This document shows, piece by piece, positions 6,213 to 13,340 of a DNA stretch of 14,743 nucleotides. The DNA lies in contig CAJTVL010000094.1 in assembly GCA_910579425.1 (NCBI GenBank), positions 1-14,743 of the forward strand. Reading direction: 5' to 3'. This stretch comes from an uncultured Lachnospiraceae bacterium (lineage in GTDB: Bacteria; Bacillota; Clostridia; Lachnospirales; Lachnospiraceae). Both the position numbers and the translations under genes were made by a program. Under the pieces are notes generated by a model. It made no database searches. It saw nothing but the letters and a program-made list of their open reading frames with translations, and had not been told where the DNA came from. Position 1 is the stretch's first letter; every line of letters starts with the position of its first letter.

Positions 6213-6959
6213 TTAATAGTTGACGATTTTGCCGAAATCAGCCTTGAGTGAAGCGCCGCCAACCAAACCGCCGTCGATGTCGGGCTGTGCAAAAAGCTCT
6301 GCCGCATTGCCTGCGTTTACGGAGCCGCCGTACTGAATGCGGACTGCCTGAGCCGTAGCGTCATCATAAATCTCTGCGATACAGTCACGAACCGCCTTAC
6401 ATACCTCCTGGGCCTGCTCAGTGGTAGCAGTCTTACCGGTTCCGATCGCCCAGATCGGCTCATAGGCAATTACCATGGAAGCAACCTGCTCTGCGCTCAC
6501 GCCTACCAGATCGGATTTGATCTGCATACGAATCCAATCAAGGGTGATACCCATCTCTCTCTGTTCCAGTGTCTCGCCACAGCAGAGAATCGGAGTAAGT
6601 CCGGCCTCGAAAGCCTTCTTCACCTTTTTGTTCAACAATGCGTCGTCTTCCTTAAAGTAATCGCGTCTCTCGGAATGGCCGATGATCACGTACTTAACGC
6701 CTGCGTCTACCAGCATGGAAGCGGAAATCTCTCCGGTGTAGGCTCCCTTTTCTTCAAAGTACATATTCTCTGCGCCTACAGCAACGTTGCTACCCTTAAC
6801 GGCCTCCACTACAGGAACGATGTCCACTGCGGGTACACAATAAACAACGTCTACCGTATCGGATTTCACCAGATCCTTTAATTCATTACACAGTGCCACG
6901 GCCTGGCTGGGAGTCATATTCATCTTCCAGTTGCCGGCTACAATTTTTCTTCTTGCCAT
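6213..6959 (-). CDS. tpiA: Triosephosphate isomerase
   Basis: Cytoplasmic glycolytic enzyme interconverting dihydroxyacetone phosphate and glyceraldehyde 3-phosphate. From the chosen start the protein is 248 residues, normal for bacterial enzymes. Visible: GNWKMN with N10 and catalytic K12, IIGHSERR with catalytic H95, AYEPIWAIGTG with catalytic E167 and the flexible loop after it, and the phosphate-binding YGGSV (210-214) and GLVGGASL. Start ATG is 6957-6959 (MARRKIVAGN); in-frame extension to 7028 adds residues unlike the family. AAAGGA lies 11 nt upstream, partly inside a small hairpin (6971-6988). It follows pgk by 83 nt with no obvious terminator between, and is the last gene of the gapA-pgk-tpiA cluster. 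Confidence 0.97.
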   Translation of the reverse strand: MARRKIVAGNWKMNMTPSQAVALCNELKDLVKSDTVDVVYCVPAVDIVPVVEAVKGSNVAVGAENMYFEEKGAYTGEISASMLVDAGVKYVIIGHSERRDYFKEDDALLNKKVKKAFEAGLTPILCCGETLEQREMGITLDWIRMQIKSDLVGVSAEQVASMVIAYEPIWAIGTGKTATTEQAQEVCKAVRDCIAEIYDDATAQAVRIQYGGSVNAGNAAELFAQPDIDGGLVGGASLKADFGKIVNY

Positions 6960-6970
6960 TTCAGTCCAAT

Positions 6971-6988
6971 CCTTTCTTTTCTGAAAGG
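6971..6988 (-). promoter_or_regulatory. Hairpin covering the tpiA ribosome binding site
   Basis: On the minus strand CCTTTC-AGAAAA-GAAAGG forms a 6-bp stem with a 6-nt loop. The right arm contains most of the AAAGGA Shine-Dalgarno of tpiA. It may lower or tune tpiA translation, or could be coincidental given the low stability. Confidence 0.3.
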
Positions 6989-7042
6989 CATTTGGCCCGC
7001 AAACCATTCTGCGTACCAAAAGCCTCAAACTTATTTCTCTGT

Positions 7043-8266
7043 CTATTTATCGTCTGCCGCAACAACGCCGGGCAGCTCCTTACCCTCTAAGAATTCCAGA
7101 GAAGCGCCGCCGCCTGTGGAGATGTGGCTCATCTTATCGGCAAAGCCAAGCTGGTTCACTGCCGCTGCGGAATCACCGCCGCCGATAATCGTAGTAGCAT
7201 CGGTCTCAGCCAAAGCCTTGGCAACTGCAATGGTTCCCTTTGCAAGAATAGGGTTCTCAAATACGCCCATAGGTCCGTTCCAAACAACGGTCTTGGCGCT
7301 CTTAACGGCGTCTGCGTAGAGGGCTGCCGTCTTCTCTCCAATGTCAAGGCCTTCCTTATCGGCAGGAATCTTGTCGGCGTCCACAGTGGAAACCTCAATT
7401 TCAGCGTCAATCGGATTGGGGAAGCTGTCTGCAATTACAGTATCTACAGGAAGAAGGAGCTTCTTGCCAAGCTTCTGCGCCTTATCCATCATTTCCTTAC
7501 AGTAATCAATCTTCTCCTCATCCACCAGAGATTTGCCGATCTCGTAGCCCTTTGCTTTCAGGAAGGTAAAAGCCATACCGCCGCCGATGATCAGGGTGTC
7601 GCACTTCTCAAGAAGGTTATTAATTACATTCAGCTTATCCGCCACCTTAGCGCCGCCAAGGATTGCAACGAAAGGCCTTACCGGGTTCTCAACTGCATTT
7701 CCAAGGAAGTCGATTTCCTTCTGCATCAGATAACCAACCGCGCACTCGCCGCCCTTAGCACGGATACAGTCAGTTACGCCTGCTACAGAGGCATGTGCCC
7801 TGTGGGAGGACCCAAAAGCGTCGCATACGTAAACGTCTGCCAACTCAGCTAACTCTTTGCTGAACTCTTCGCCGTTCTTGGTCTCTTCCTTGCCGCGGAA
7901 ACGGGTATTCTGAAGAAGAACTACGTCTCCTTCCTTCATCGCTTCCACTGCCTTGGCAGCTGCCTCGCCGGTTACGTTGTAATCGGCTACGAAGTTTACT
8001 TCCCTGCCAAGCTTCTCGGAAAGCCTCTTTGCAACGGGAGCTAAGGACTCACCCTCGTTGGGGCCGTTTTTCACTTTGCCCAGATGGGAGCAGAGGATGA
8101 CCTTGCCGCCGTCCTTAAGAAGCTTCTCGATGGTAGGAAGAGCTGCTTTGATCCGTGTCTCGTCTGTGATCTCGCCGTTTTTAAGGGGTACGTTGAAGTC
8201 GCATCTTACCAGAACGCGCTTTCCGGCCACGTTAATATCGTCAACTGATTTCTTATTTAATCCCAT
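7043..8266 (-). CDS. pgk: Phosphoglycerate kinase
   Basis: Glycolytic enzyme transferring the acyl phosphate of 1,3-bisphosphoglycerate to ADP. The 407-residue product has the N-terminal signature RVLVRCDFNVPL (17-28), then DETR, SHLGK, VCDAFGSSHRAHAS, GGAKVADK, GGGMAFTF, the hinge/nucleotide region NGPMGVFE, and the C-terminal GGGDSAAAV and STGGGASLEFLEGK loops. All substrate- and nucleotide-binding landmarks are present. Start ATG (8264-8266) has GGAGG 7 nt upstream. It lies 111 nt after gapA, with a strong hairpin in between, and 83 nt before tpiA. It is probably read mainly from the gapA promoter, with the hairpin lowering its level relative to gapA. Confidence 0.98.
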   Translation of the reverse strand: MGLNKKSVDDINVAGKRVLVRCDFNVPLKNGEITDETRIKAALPTIEKLLKDGGKVILCSHLGKVKNGPNEGESLAPVAKRLSEKLGREVNFVADYNVTGEAAAKAVEAMKEGDVVLLQNTRFRGKEETKNGEEFSKELAELADVYVCDAFGSSHRAHASVAGVTDCIRAKGGECAVGYLMQKEIDFLGNAVENPVRPFVAILGGAKVADKLNVINNLLEKCDTLIIGGGMAFTFLKAKGYEIGKSLVDEEKIDYCKEMMDKAQKLGKKLLLPVDTVIADSFPNPIDAEIEVSTVDADKIPADKEGLDIGEKTAALYADAVKSAKTVVWNGPMGVFENPILAKGTIAVAKALAETDATTIIGGGDSAAAVNQLGFADKMSHISTGGGASLEFLEGKELPGVVAADDK

Positions 8267-8315
8267 GATTATTCCTCCAATAATAGTTAAAATACATGAA
8301 ACAGAATACTGAAAA

Positions 8316-8338
8316 GGTCCGGTCCATAAGACCGGACC
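8316..8338 (-). terminator. Hairpin (partial terminator/attenuator) between gapA and pgk
   Basis: GGTCCGGTC (8316-8324) and GACCGGACC (8330-8338) form a perfect 9-bp GC-rich stem with a 5-nt loop. On the minus strand it is followed by TTTTCAG, a short T-tract, so partial termination or mRNA stabilisation is likely. An upstream AAGACC segment (complement of 8344-8349) can pair with GGTCTT (complement of 8328-8333), a structure incompatible with the main stem. Confidence 0.7.
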
Positions 8339-8377
8339 CTTAAGGTCTTTTGCTTAACTGAATGCTTCGCTCAAAGC

Positions 8378-9391
8378 TTATGCTAACTCAGAGAAGTATT
8401 TGATTGTCCTTACCATCTGGCTGGTGTAAGAATTCTCGTTGTCATACCAAGAAACAACCTGTACCTGAGTGTTGCCGTCTTCCATAGGAGCAACCATTGT
8501 CTGGGTAGCGTCAAAGATGGAACCGAAAGTGCTGCCGATTACGTCAGAGGAAACGATCTCGTCTGTGTTGTAACCGAAAGACTCTGTGGAAGCTGCCTTC
8601 ATAGCGTCGTTGATCTGCTCTTTGGTAACCTGCCCCTTAACAACTGCAACCAGAATTGTGGTGGAACCTGTAGGGGTGGGAACACGCTGTGCGGAACCGA
8701 TCAGCTTGCCGTTGAGCTCAGGAATAACAAGACCGATTGCCTTCGCTGCGCCTGTGGAGTTAGGAACGATATTCTGAGCGCCTGCGCGGCTTCTTCTCTT
8801 ATCGCCTTTTCTCTGAGGGCCGTCAAGGATCATCTGGTCACCTGTGTAAGCGTGAACTGTGGTCATGATACCGCTCATAATCGGGCAAAGATCATTCAAA
8901 GCCTTAGCCATGGGAGCTAAGCAGTTTGTTGTACAGGAAGCTGCGGAGATAACGGTATCTTCAGGCTTCAATGTCGTGTGGTTTACATTGTAAACGATGG
9001 TAGGAAGATCATTTCCGGCAGGTGCGGAAATAACTACCTTACGAGCGCCGGCTTCGATATGTGCGCTTGCTTTTGCCTTGGATGTATAGAAACCTGTACA
9101 CTCAAGAACAACGTCTACCTTCAATTCTCCCCAAGGAAGATTCTTGGCATCCGCTTCTTTGTAGATTGTGATCTCCTTTCCGTTTACGGTAATGGAACTC
9201 TCACCGTAGGATACGCTGTCCGCATATTTGTACTTGCCCTGTGCGGTATCATACTTAAGCAGGTGTGCAAGCATCTCAGGACTTGTCAGATCGTTGATAG
9301 CAACAACCTCGTAACCCTCTGCGTCAAACATCTGTCTGAAAGCGAGACGGCCGATACGGCCAAAACCATTAATTGCAACTCTTACTGCCAT
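8378..9391 (-). CDS. gapA: Glyceraldehyde-3-phosphate dehydrogenase, type I
   Basis: NAD-dependent glycolytic oxidation and phosphorylation of glyceraldehyde 3-phosphate. The 337-residue protein shows the Rossmann motif INGFGRIGR (7-15), INDL with D34 after strand 2 (consistent with NAD use), the active-site SAASCTTNCLAP with catalytic C153, and H180 in TTVHAYTGDQ. It also has the GPQRKGDKRRSRAGAQNIVP segment, the Thr-Gly-Ala anion site near 213-215, and the C-terminal SWYDNENSY. Start ATG (9389-9391) has AGGAGG 8 nt upstream, a very strong site fitting high expression. It has its own promoter (9478-9506), overlapped by inverted repeats, and heads the gapA-pgk-tpiA cluster. No CggR-type regulator gene is adjacent. 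Confidence 0.98.
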   Translation of the reverse strand: MAVRVAINGFGRIGRLAFRQMFDAEGYEVVAINDLTSPEMLAHLLKYDTAQGKYKYADSVSYGESSITVNGKEITIYKEADAKNLPWGELKVDVVLECTGFYTSKAKASAHIEAGARKVVISAPAGNDLPTIVYNVNHTTLKPEDTVISAASCTTNCLAPMAKALNDLCPIMSGIMTTVHAYTGDQMILDGPQRKGDKRRSRAGAQNIVPNSTGAAKAIGLVIPELNGKLIGSAQRVPTPTGSTTILVAVVKGQVTKEQINDAMKAASTESFGYNTDEIVSSDVIGSTFGSIFDATQTMVAPMEDGNTQVQVVSWYDNENSYTSQMVRTIKYFSELA

Positions 9392-9430
9392 TTTAGATTC
9401 CTCCTAATAATTGAATAATTATTTTATATT

Positions 9431-9462
9431 ATTTTGCAATCTATGGAATAGATTGACAAAAT
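9431..9462 (-). repeat. Near-perfect inverted repeat in the gapA leader
   Basis: ATTTTGCAATCTAT (9431-9444) is matched by ATAGATTGACAAAAT (9448-9462), whose complement is ATTTTGTCAATCTAT: 13 paired positions with one small bulge around a GGA centre. It lies between the predicted start site (about 9471) and the ribosome binding site of gapA. It is either a stable 5' mRNA stem-loop or a repressor operator. A third AATCTAT copy is at 9473-9479. Confidence 0.65.
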
Positions 9463-9477
9463 TTTATCAGCAAATCT

Positions 9478-9506
9478 ATTTTACCCAATTTGTCCCAAAA
9501 GTGCAA
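9478..9506 (-). promoter_or_regulatory. gapA promoter
   Basis: On the minus strand TTGCAC (9501-9506) and TAAAAT (9478-9483, 5 of 6 to consensus) are separated by 17 nt. The start would be near 9471, giving an 80-nt leader. The -35 lies inside one arm of the 9498-9533 inverted repeat. Confidence 0.55.
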
Positions 9507-9533
9507 GATGAATTTCAAAAATAATTGCACTTT
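9498..9533. repeat. Perfect 9-bp inverted repeat overlapping the gapA -35 region
   Basis: AAAGTGCAA (9498-9506) and TTGCACTTT (9525-9533) are exact inverted copies separated by 18 nt. The left copy contains the gapA -35 hexamer. TTGCAA recurs at 9541-9546. The spacing puts the arm centres about 27 bp apart, roughly 2.5 helical turns. It lies in the gapA/PHP divergent region, so it could serve either gene. Confidence 0.55.
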
Positions 9534-9553
9534 CTACAATTTGCAATAATCCT

Positions 9554-9582
9554 TTGTATTTTTTTGGATAATCTGTTAGACT
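9554..9582 (+). promoter_or_regulatory. Weak candidate promoter for the PHP phosphatase gene
   Basis: TTGTAT (9554-9559) and TAGACT (9577-9582) are spaced by 17 nt. The match is poor (3 of 6 and 4 of 6), but position relative to the gene start (65 nt downstream) is reasonable. GATAAT at 9567-9572 is a better -10 but lacks a properly spaced -35. Confidence 0.25.
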
Positions 9583-9646
9583 AAAGACCGTTACAGGGAT
9601 ATTCCAAAATTTTACAGATGCAAAAAGCGTCAGAACGGAGAAAAAA

Positions 9647-10465
9647 ATGTCGATTACGGCGGATTATCATTTACACAGTTCCTTTTCCGGAGATTCCCAT
9701 ACTCCTATGGAGGAAATGGTCTTAAAAGGGATTTCCCTTGGCCTAAACAGTATGTGCTTTACAGAGCACATGGATCTGGATTATGTCTATTCCAATCCTG
9801 AGGACGAAGGCATTTTTGAACTGAATACGGATTCCTATCTCTATGACTTTATTGGGTGCAAAGAAAAATATGCGGAAAAGATCCGGCTCCTCTTCGGCGT
9901 GGAGCTGGGCGTCCAGCCTCATCTGAAACGAAAGCTGGCCGTTTACGCCAAAAGCTTCGATTTTGATTTCATTATTGCCTCCTCCCATTTATGCAATGGA
10001 AAGGACCCCTATTATCCTTCTTTTTTCGAGGGGCGAAGCGACGAGGAGGCTTACAGGGAATACTTTTTATCTATCCTGGAAAATATAAAGGCCTTTCAGA
10101 ATTTTGACGTCTACGGCCATCTGGACTATGTGGTGCGCTACGGAAAAACCAAAGATGCCGGATACTGCTACGAAAAATATAAGGATATTCTCGATCCCAT
10201 CCTGGAAGCCATTTTGGAAACGGAAAAGGGCATCGAAATCAATACCGGCGCCATTAACTACGGCCTGCGGGATTTAAATCCCTGCTGTGATATTCTGAAA
10301 AGGTATCGGGAACTCGGAGGCGAGATCATCACTGTAGGCTCCGACGCCCACAGGCCAAACGCTCTGGCAAATGGCTTTGAGCGGGCGGCGGAAATTTTAA
10401 AAAGCTGCGGCTTCAAATATTATACCGTTTTTGAAAAAAGGATGCCGGAGTTTTGCCGCATTTAG
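9647..10465 (+). CDS. PHP-family phosphatase, histidinol-phosphatase (HisK/HisJ)-like
   Basis: Metal-dependent phosphoesterase of the PHP superfamily; the closest familiar members are HisK-type histidinol phosphatases of Firmicutes, which release phosphate from histidinol phosphate in histidine synthesis. Metal ligands are recognisable in order: DYHLH with H8 and H10, FTEH with H41, GVELG with E86, SSH with H114, GHLD with H158 (D160 nearby), and GSDAHRP with D233 and H235. Length (272) fits the group. Start ATG has GGAG 6 nt upstream. No other his genes are in the window, so the histidinol-phosphate assignment is by family likeness only; other small phosphorylated substrates are possible. 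It diverges from gapA and its stop codon overlaps the mnmA stop by 4 nt in convergent orientation. Confidence 0.88.
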   Translation: MSITADYHLHSSFSGDSHTPMEEMVLKGISLGLNSMCFTEHMDLDYVYSNPEDEGIFELNTDSYLYDFIGCKEKYAEKIRLLFGVELGVQPHLKRKLAVYAKSFDFDFIIASSHLCNGKDPYYPSFFEGRSDEEAYREYFLSILENIKAFQNFDVYGHLDYVVRYGKTKDAGYCYEKYKDILDPILEAILETEKGIEINTGAINYGLRDLNPCCDILKRYRELGGEIITVGSDAHRPNALANGFERAAEILKSCGFKYYTVFEKRMPEFCRI

Positions 10466-11550
10466 AAAGGTCCGCTCTGGCGGATGGTGCCGCCTGCCAT
10501 GACATACTCTCCGTCATAAAAAACCACAGCCTGCCCCGGGGTCACGGCGCGGACCGGTTCTTCAAAAACCGCATGGAGCTCGTCCTCTCCTGTCCGCTGT
10601 ACCATGCACCACTGTCCCCGGTGGGCATATCTTACCTTGGCCCACAGTCTTGCAGGCTCTTTCAAATCTTCGATTCCCATAAAATTTGTCCGGTCACACA
10701 CAAGTTCCCCGGAAAACACATCTTTATCGCTGATCACCACTTCATTGGTCAGAGGCCTCAGCCGGGATACAAAAACCGGATGCCCCATGGAAAGCCCTAA
10801 GCCCTTGCGCTGTCCTATGGTATAGTGGATGATTCCCTTATGGGTTCCCAGAACCTGCCCGTCCTGCGTCACAAAATTCCCCTTTCCGGGCATCCGGCCC
10901 GGCGCGCTTTTCTCGATGAATCCGGCATAATCCTGATCCGGCACAAAGCAAATATCCTGGCTGTCCGGCTTTCCGGCCACCGGAAGGTGCAGTTTTTCCG
11001 CCATTTCGCGTATCTCTTCCTTTGTGTAATCCCCTACCGGCATCAGGGTATGGGCGAGCTGAAACTGGGTTAAGTTATAAAGTGCGTAGGTCTGATCCTT
11101 CTTGGCGGTAACGGAGTTTCGGACGGCGAACCTGCCGTTTGCAAGCCGCTCTATTCGGGCGTAATGCCCTGTGGCAATATAGTCCGCTCCGATCTCCATA
11201 CTCCGTTTAAGCAGAGCTTCCCATTTTACATATCTGTTACAGGCAATGCAGGGATTGGGGGTCCTGCCCTGAAGATATTCCGCCACAAAATAATCCACCA
11301 CATTTTTCTGAAATTCCTTTCTGAAATTCATCACATAATGAGGGATTCCCAGTATCTGCGCCACTCTCCCGGCATCCTCCGCAGCCCTCTGGCCGCAGCA
11401 TGCCCCCTCCTCCTTACCGGCCAAAGGCGCTTCCTTTGGCCAAAGCTGCATGGTGACCCCGATCACCTCATACCCCTGCTCTTTTAACAGGTATGCCGCC
11501 ACGGAGGAATCCACACCTCCCGACATGCCCACCACAACCGTCTTTTTCAT
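10462..11550 (-). CDS. mnmA: tRNA-specific 2-thiouridylase MnmA
   Basis: ATP-dependent enzyme that thiolates U34 of tRNA Glu, Gln and Lys, taking sulfur from a cysteine desulfurase relay. The PP-loop SGGVDSS (10-16 from the chosen ATG) binds ATP. Catalytic cysteines are C101 in TPNPCIACN and C201 in DSQDICFVPDQDY; both are present. HYTIGQRKGLG and the C-terminal beta-barrel region complete the family pattern at 362 residues. Two starts are possible: ATG at 11548-11550, or TTG one codon earlier (11551-11553), directly abutting the TGA of nifU. A GGAGG inside nifU lies 14 or 11 nt away respectively, so TTG cannot be excluded. It is the third gene after nifS and nifU, a functionally coherent set, and its 3' end overlaps the PHP gene convergently. 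Confidence 0.97.
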   Translation of the reverse strand: MKKTVVVGMSGGVDSSVAAYLLKEQGYEVIGVTMQLWPKEAPLAGKEEGACCGQRAAEDAGRVAQILGIPHYVMNFRKEFQKNVVDYFVAEYLQGRTPNPCIACNRYVKWEALLKRSMEIGADYIATGHYARIERLANGRFAVRNSVTAKKDQTYALYNLTQFQLAHTLMPVGDYTKEEIREMAEKLHLPVAGKPDSQDICFVPDQDYAGFIEKSAPGRMPGKGNFVTQDGQVLGTHKGIIHYTIGQRKGLGLSMGHPVFVSRLRPLTNEVVISDKDVFSGELVCDRTNFMGIEDLKEPARLWAKVRYAHRGQWCMVQRTGEDELHAVFEEPVRAVTPGQAVVFYDGEYVMAGGTIRQSGPF

Positions 11551-11553
11551 CAA

Positions 11554-11991
11554 TCAGTACTCTTCCTCCGGTTCATCCTCATGAATATCGTTTTTGGGCT
11601 TTTCCAGGCCTTTGATTTCAATGCCGTTTTTCTGGGCATAATCCCAGAGGGCAGCATGAATGGCCTCCTCTGCCAAAAGGGAGCAGTGTACCTTCACCGG
11701 CGGCAGTCCGTCAAGAGCCTCCATGACCGCCTGATTGGTCACTTCCATGGCCTGTTCTATGGTCTTTCCTTTTACAAGCTCTGTGGCCATACTGCTGGTG
11801 GCAACCGCGGCCCCGCAGCCGAAGGTTTTAAATTTGCAGTCACGGATCACGTGATTTTCATCAATATCCAGATAAATCCGCATAATGTCGCCGCATTTGG
11901 CATTTCCCACCGTTCCCACGCCGCTGGCATCCTCTATTTCACCCATATTTCTTGGATTGCTGAAATGATCCATTACTTTTTCACTGTACAT
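11554..11991 (-). CDS. nifU: NifU/IscU-like iron-sulfur cluster scaffold
   Basis: Scaffold on which a [2Fe-2S] cluster is assembled using sulfur from the partner desulfurase. The IscU-type ligands are visible: C33 in NAKCGD (with D35), C59 in FGCGAA, and C103 in VHCSLLAEEA. The start MYSEKVMDHFSNPRN is the standard N-terminus. At 145 residues it has the scaffold domain plus a short, strongly acidic tail (EDEPEEEY), without the C-terminal Nfu domain of full NifU. Start ATG (11989-11991) is 3 nt beyond the nifS stop, with AAAGGAG in the nifS end 6 nt upstream. The next gene, mnmA, begins at once. The C-terminal acidic tail is the only departure from a plain IscU. The symbol follows the usual naming of this type in Clostridia. 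Confidence 0.94.
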   Translation of the reverse strand: MYSEKVMDHFSNPRNMGEIEDASGVGTVGNAKCGDIMRIYLDIDENHVIRDCKFKTFGCGAAVATSSMATELVKGKTIEQAMEVTNQAVMEALDGLPPVKVHCSLLAEEAIHAALWDYAQKNGIEIKGLEKPKNDIHEDEPEEEY

Positions 11992-11994
11992 ACT

Positions 11995-13197
11995 TTACTC
12001 CTTTCCGCGCTTTTGCTTTTTCACAAAATCCTCATAAAGAGGGGACATCTGTCTTAGTCTGTCTACGATCTCCTTCAGGGCCGCCACCACATCATCCATC
12101 TCTTCCCGGGTGTTTTCTTCACTCAGGGTCAACCGCAGGGAACCATGGGCAATCTCATGGGGAAGCCCAATGGCAAGCAGTACATGAGACGGATCCAGGG
12201 AGCCTGAGGTGCAGGCAGAACCGCTGGAAGCACAAATCCCTTTTCTGTCTAACATAATGAGCAAAGATTCTCCTTCGATAAACCGAAAGCTGTAATTCAC
12301 ATTATTTGGAAGCCGCTTTGTCCTGTGTCCGTTCAGACGGCAGTAGGGGATTTCCTTTTCAATCTTCTCCATCAGATAGTCCCGAAGAGCGCTGATTTTG
12401 GCTGCCCGGTTTTCCATATCCTTAAAAGCATATTTTACGGCAGCCCCCAGACCCACAATTCCGGGAACATTTTCCGTTCCTGCCCGTCTTCCCCTCTCCT
12501 GGGCTCCTCCGTGAAGGAAAGAGCGGATTTTGACTCCCTGCCTGATATAAAGAAAGCCGATTCCCTTGGGTCCTCCCAGCTTATGGCCGCTGGCACTGAG
12601 CAGATCAATGCACTGCTCTCCGACATCAATGGGGACATGGCCGTAGGCCTGAACGGCATCCGTGTGGAACAAAATTCCTTTTTGTCTGGCAATCCTTCCG
12701 ATTTCCCCGATGGGCTGAAGGGTTCCGATTTCATTGTTGGCAAACATGACGGAAATCAGAATCGTATCAGGCCGGATGGCCTTTTCCAGCTCTTCCAGCT
12801 TCAGGATTCCATTTTCATCTACATTTATATAGGTAAACTCAAAGCCTCTCTTTTCCAGATAGCCGCAGGTATGAAGCACGGCATGATGCTCAATTGCGGA
12901 AGTGATGATGTGTCTGCCCCGATCTGCATAAGCCTCAGCCGCGGCGACCAGCGCCCAGTTGTCCGCCTCCGAGCCTCCTGCCGTAAAATAGATTTCCCGG
13001 GGCTGCGCGTTTAAGGAGCCTGCTATAGTTTCCCTTGCCTCTGCAATAGCCTGTTTTGCCTCCGCCCCCAGACGGTAAATGCTGCTGGCATTCCCATAAT
13101 GCTCAGAAAACCAGGGAAGCATGGCCGTGACCGCCTCCGGCAGGGTTCTGGTAGTAGCGGCATTATCCAAATAGATGATTTTCTCTGTATTTTCCAT
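11995..13197 (-). CDS. nifS: Cysteine desulfurase, NifS/IscS family
   Basis: PLP enzyme that takes sulfur from L-cysteine as a protein persulfide for Fe-S assembly and tRNA thiolation. The 400-residue protein begins IIYLDNAATT. It shows EHHAV (H104, H105) for PLP stacking, NNEIG (N155), HTDAVQ (D180, Q183), the PLP lysine K206 in SASGHKLGGPKG, RAGTEN (238-243), and the catalytic C329 in SGSACTSGS on a short loop, as in IscS/NifS group I enzymes. Start ATG 13195-13197 (MENTEK) matches the family. An in-frame extension to 13239 is unlikely. The upstream site is poor (GGA at moderate distance). A strong promoter lies at 13263-13291. No iscR-like regulator is adjacent. Confidence 0.96.
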   Translation of the reverse strand: MENTEKIIYLDNAATTRTLPEAVTAMLPWFSEHYGNASSIYRLGAEAKQAIAEARETIAGSLNAQPREIYFTAGGSEADNWALVAAAEAYADRGRHIITSAIEHHAVLHTCGYLEKRGFEFTYINVDENGILKLEELEKAIRPDTILISVMFANNEIGTLQPIGEIGRIARQKGILFHTDAVQAYGHVPIDVGEQCIDLLSASGHKLGGPKGIGFLYIRQGVKIRSFLHGGAQERGRRAGTENVPGIVGLGAAVKYAFKDMENRAAKISALRDYLMEKIEKEIPYCRLNGHRTKRLPNNVNYSFRFIEGESLLIMLDRKGICASSGSACTSGSLDPSHVLLAIGLPHEIAHGSLRLTLSEENTREEMDDVVAALKEIVDRLRQMSPLYEDFVKKQKRGKE

Positions 13198-13262
13198 AAA
13201 AAAGTTCCACGCCTTTCTGCTGCAATATATTCCTATCATTTCACTAGGATTTCGCAGCTTTT

Positions 13263-13291
13263 ACTATAGCATTTCCCGTTTGTTCTGTCAA
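13263..13291 (-). promoter_or_regulatory. Near-consensus promoter of nifS-nifU-mnmA
   Basis: On the minus strand a perfect TTGACA (13286-13291) and TATAGT (13263-13268, 5 of 6) are spaced by 17 nt. The start would be near 13256, leaving a leader of about 59 nt that includes a small hairpin (TCCTA with TAGGA around 13234-13252). Confidence 0.8.
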
Positions 13292-13323
13292 TGAAAGGAA
13301 TTGCATATATTTATCAATAAAAA

Positions 13324-13340
13324 AGGTTAAACCATAACCT
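13324..13340 (+). promoter_or_regulatory. Hairpin directly before the flippase start codon
   Basis: AGGTTA (13324-13329) pairs with TAACCT (13335-13340), loop AACCA, ending exactly at the ATG. The left arm holds the only Shine-Dalgarno-like AAAAGG sequence, so folding would hide the ribosome binding site. It is only 6 bp and AT-rich. Confidence 0.35.

Noticed and set aside
6213..7028. Extended N-terminus of triosephosphate isomerase
   Set aside because: The extra 23 residues are not part of the family, and the internal ATG at 6957-6959 begins exactly at the conserved N-terminus.
7124..7852. Long open frame (242 codons) antisense to pgk
   Set aside because: It lies wholly inside a certain gene on the other strand, has no ribosome site or family motifs, and is explained by codon bias of a highly expressed gene.
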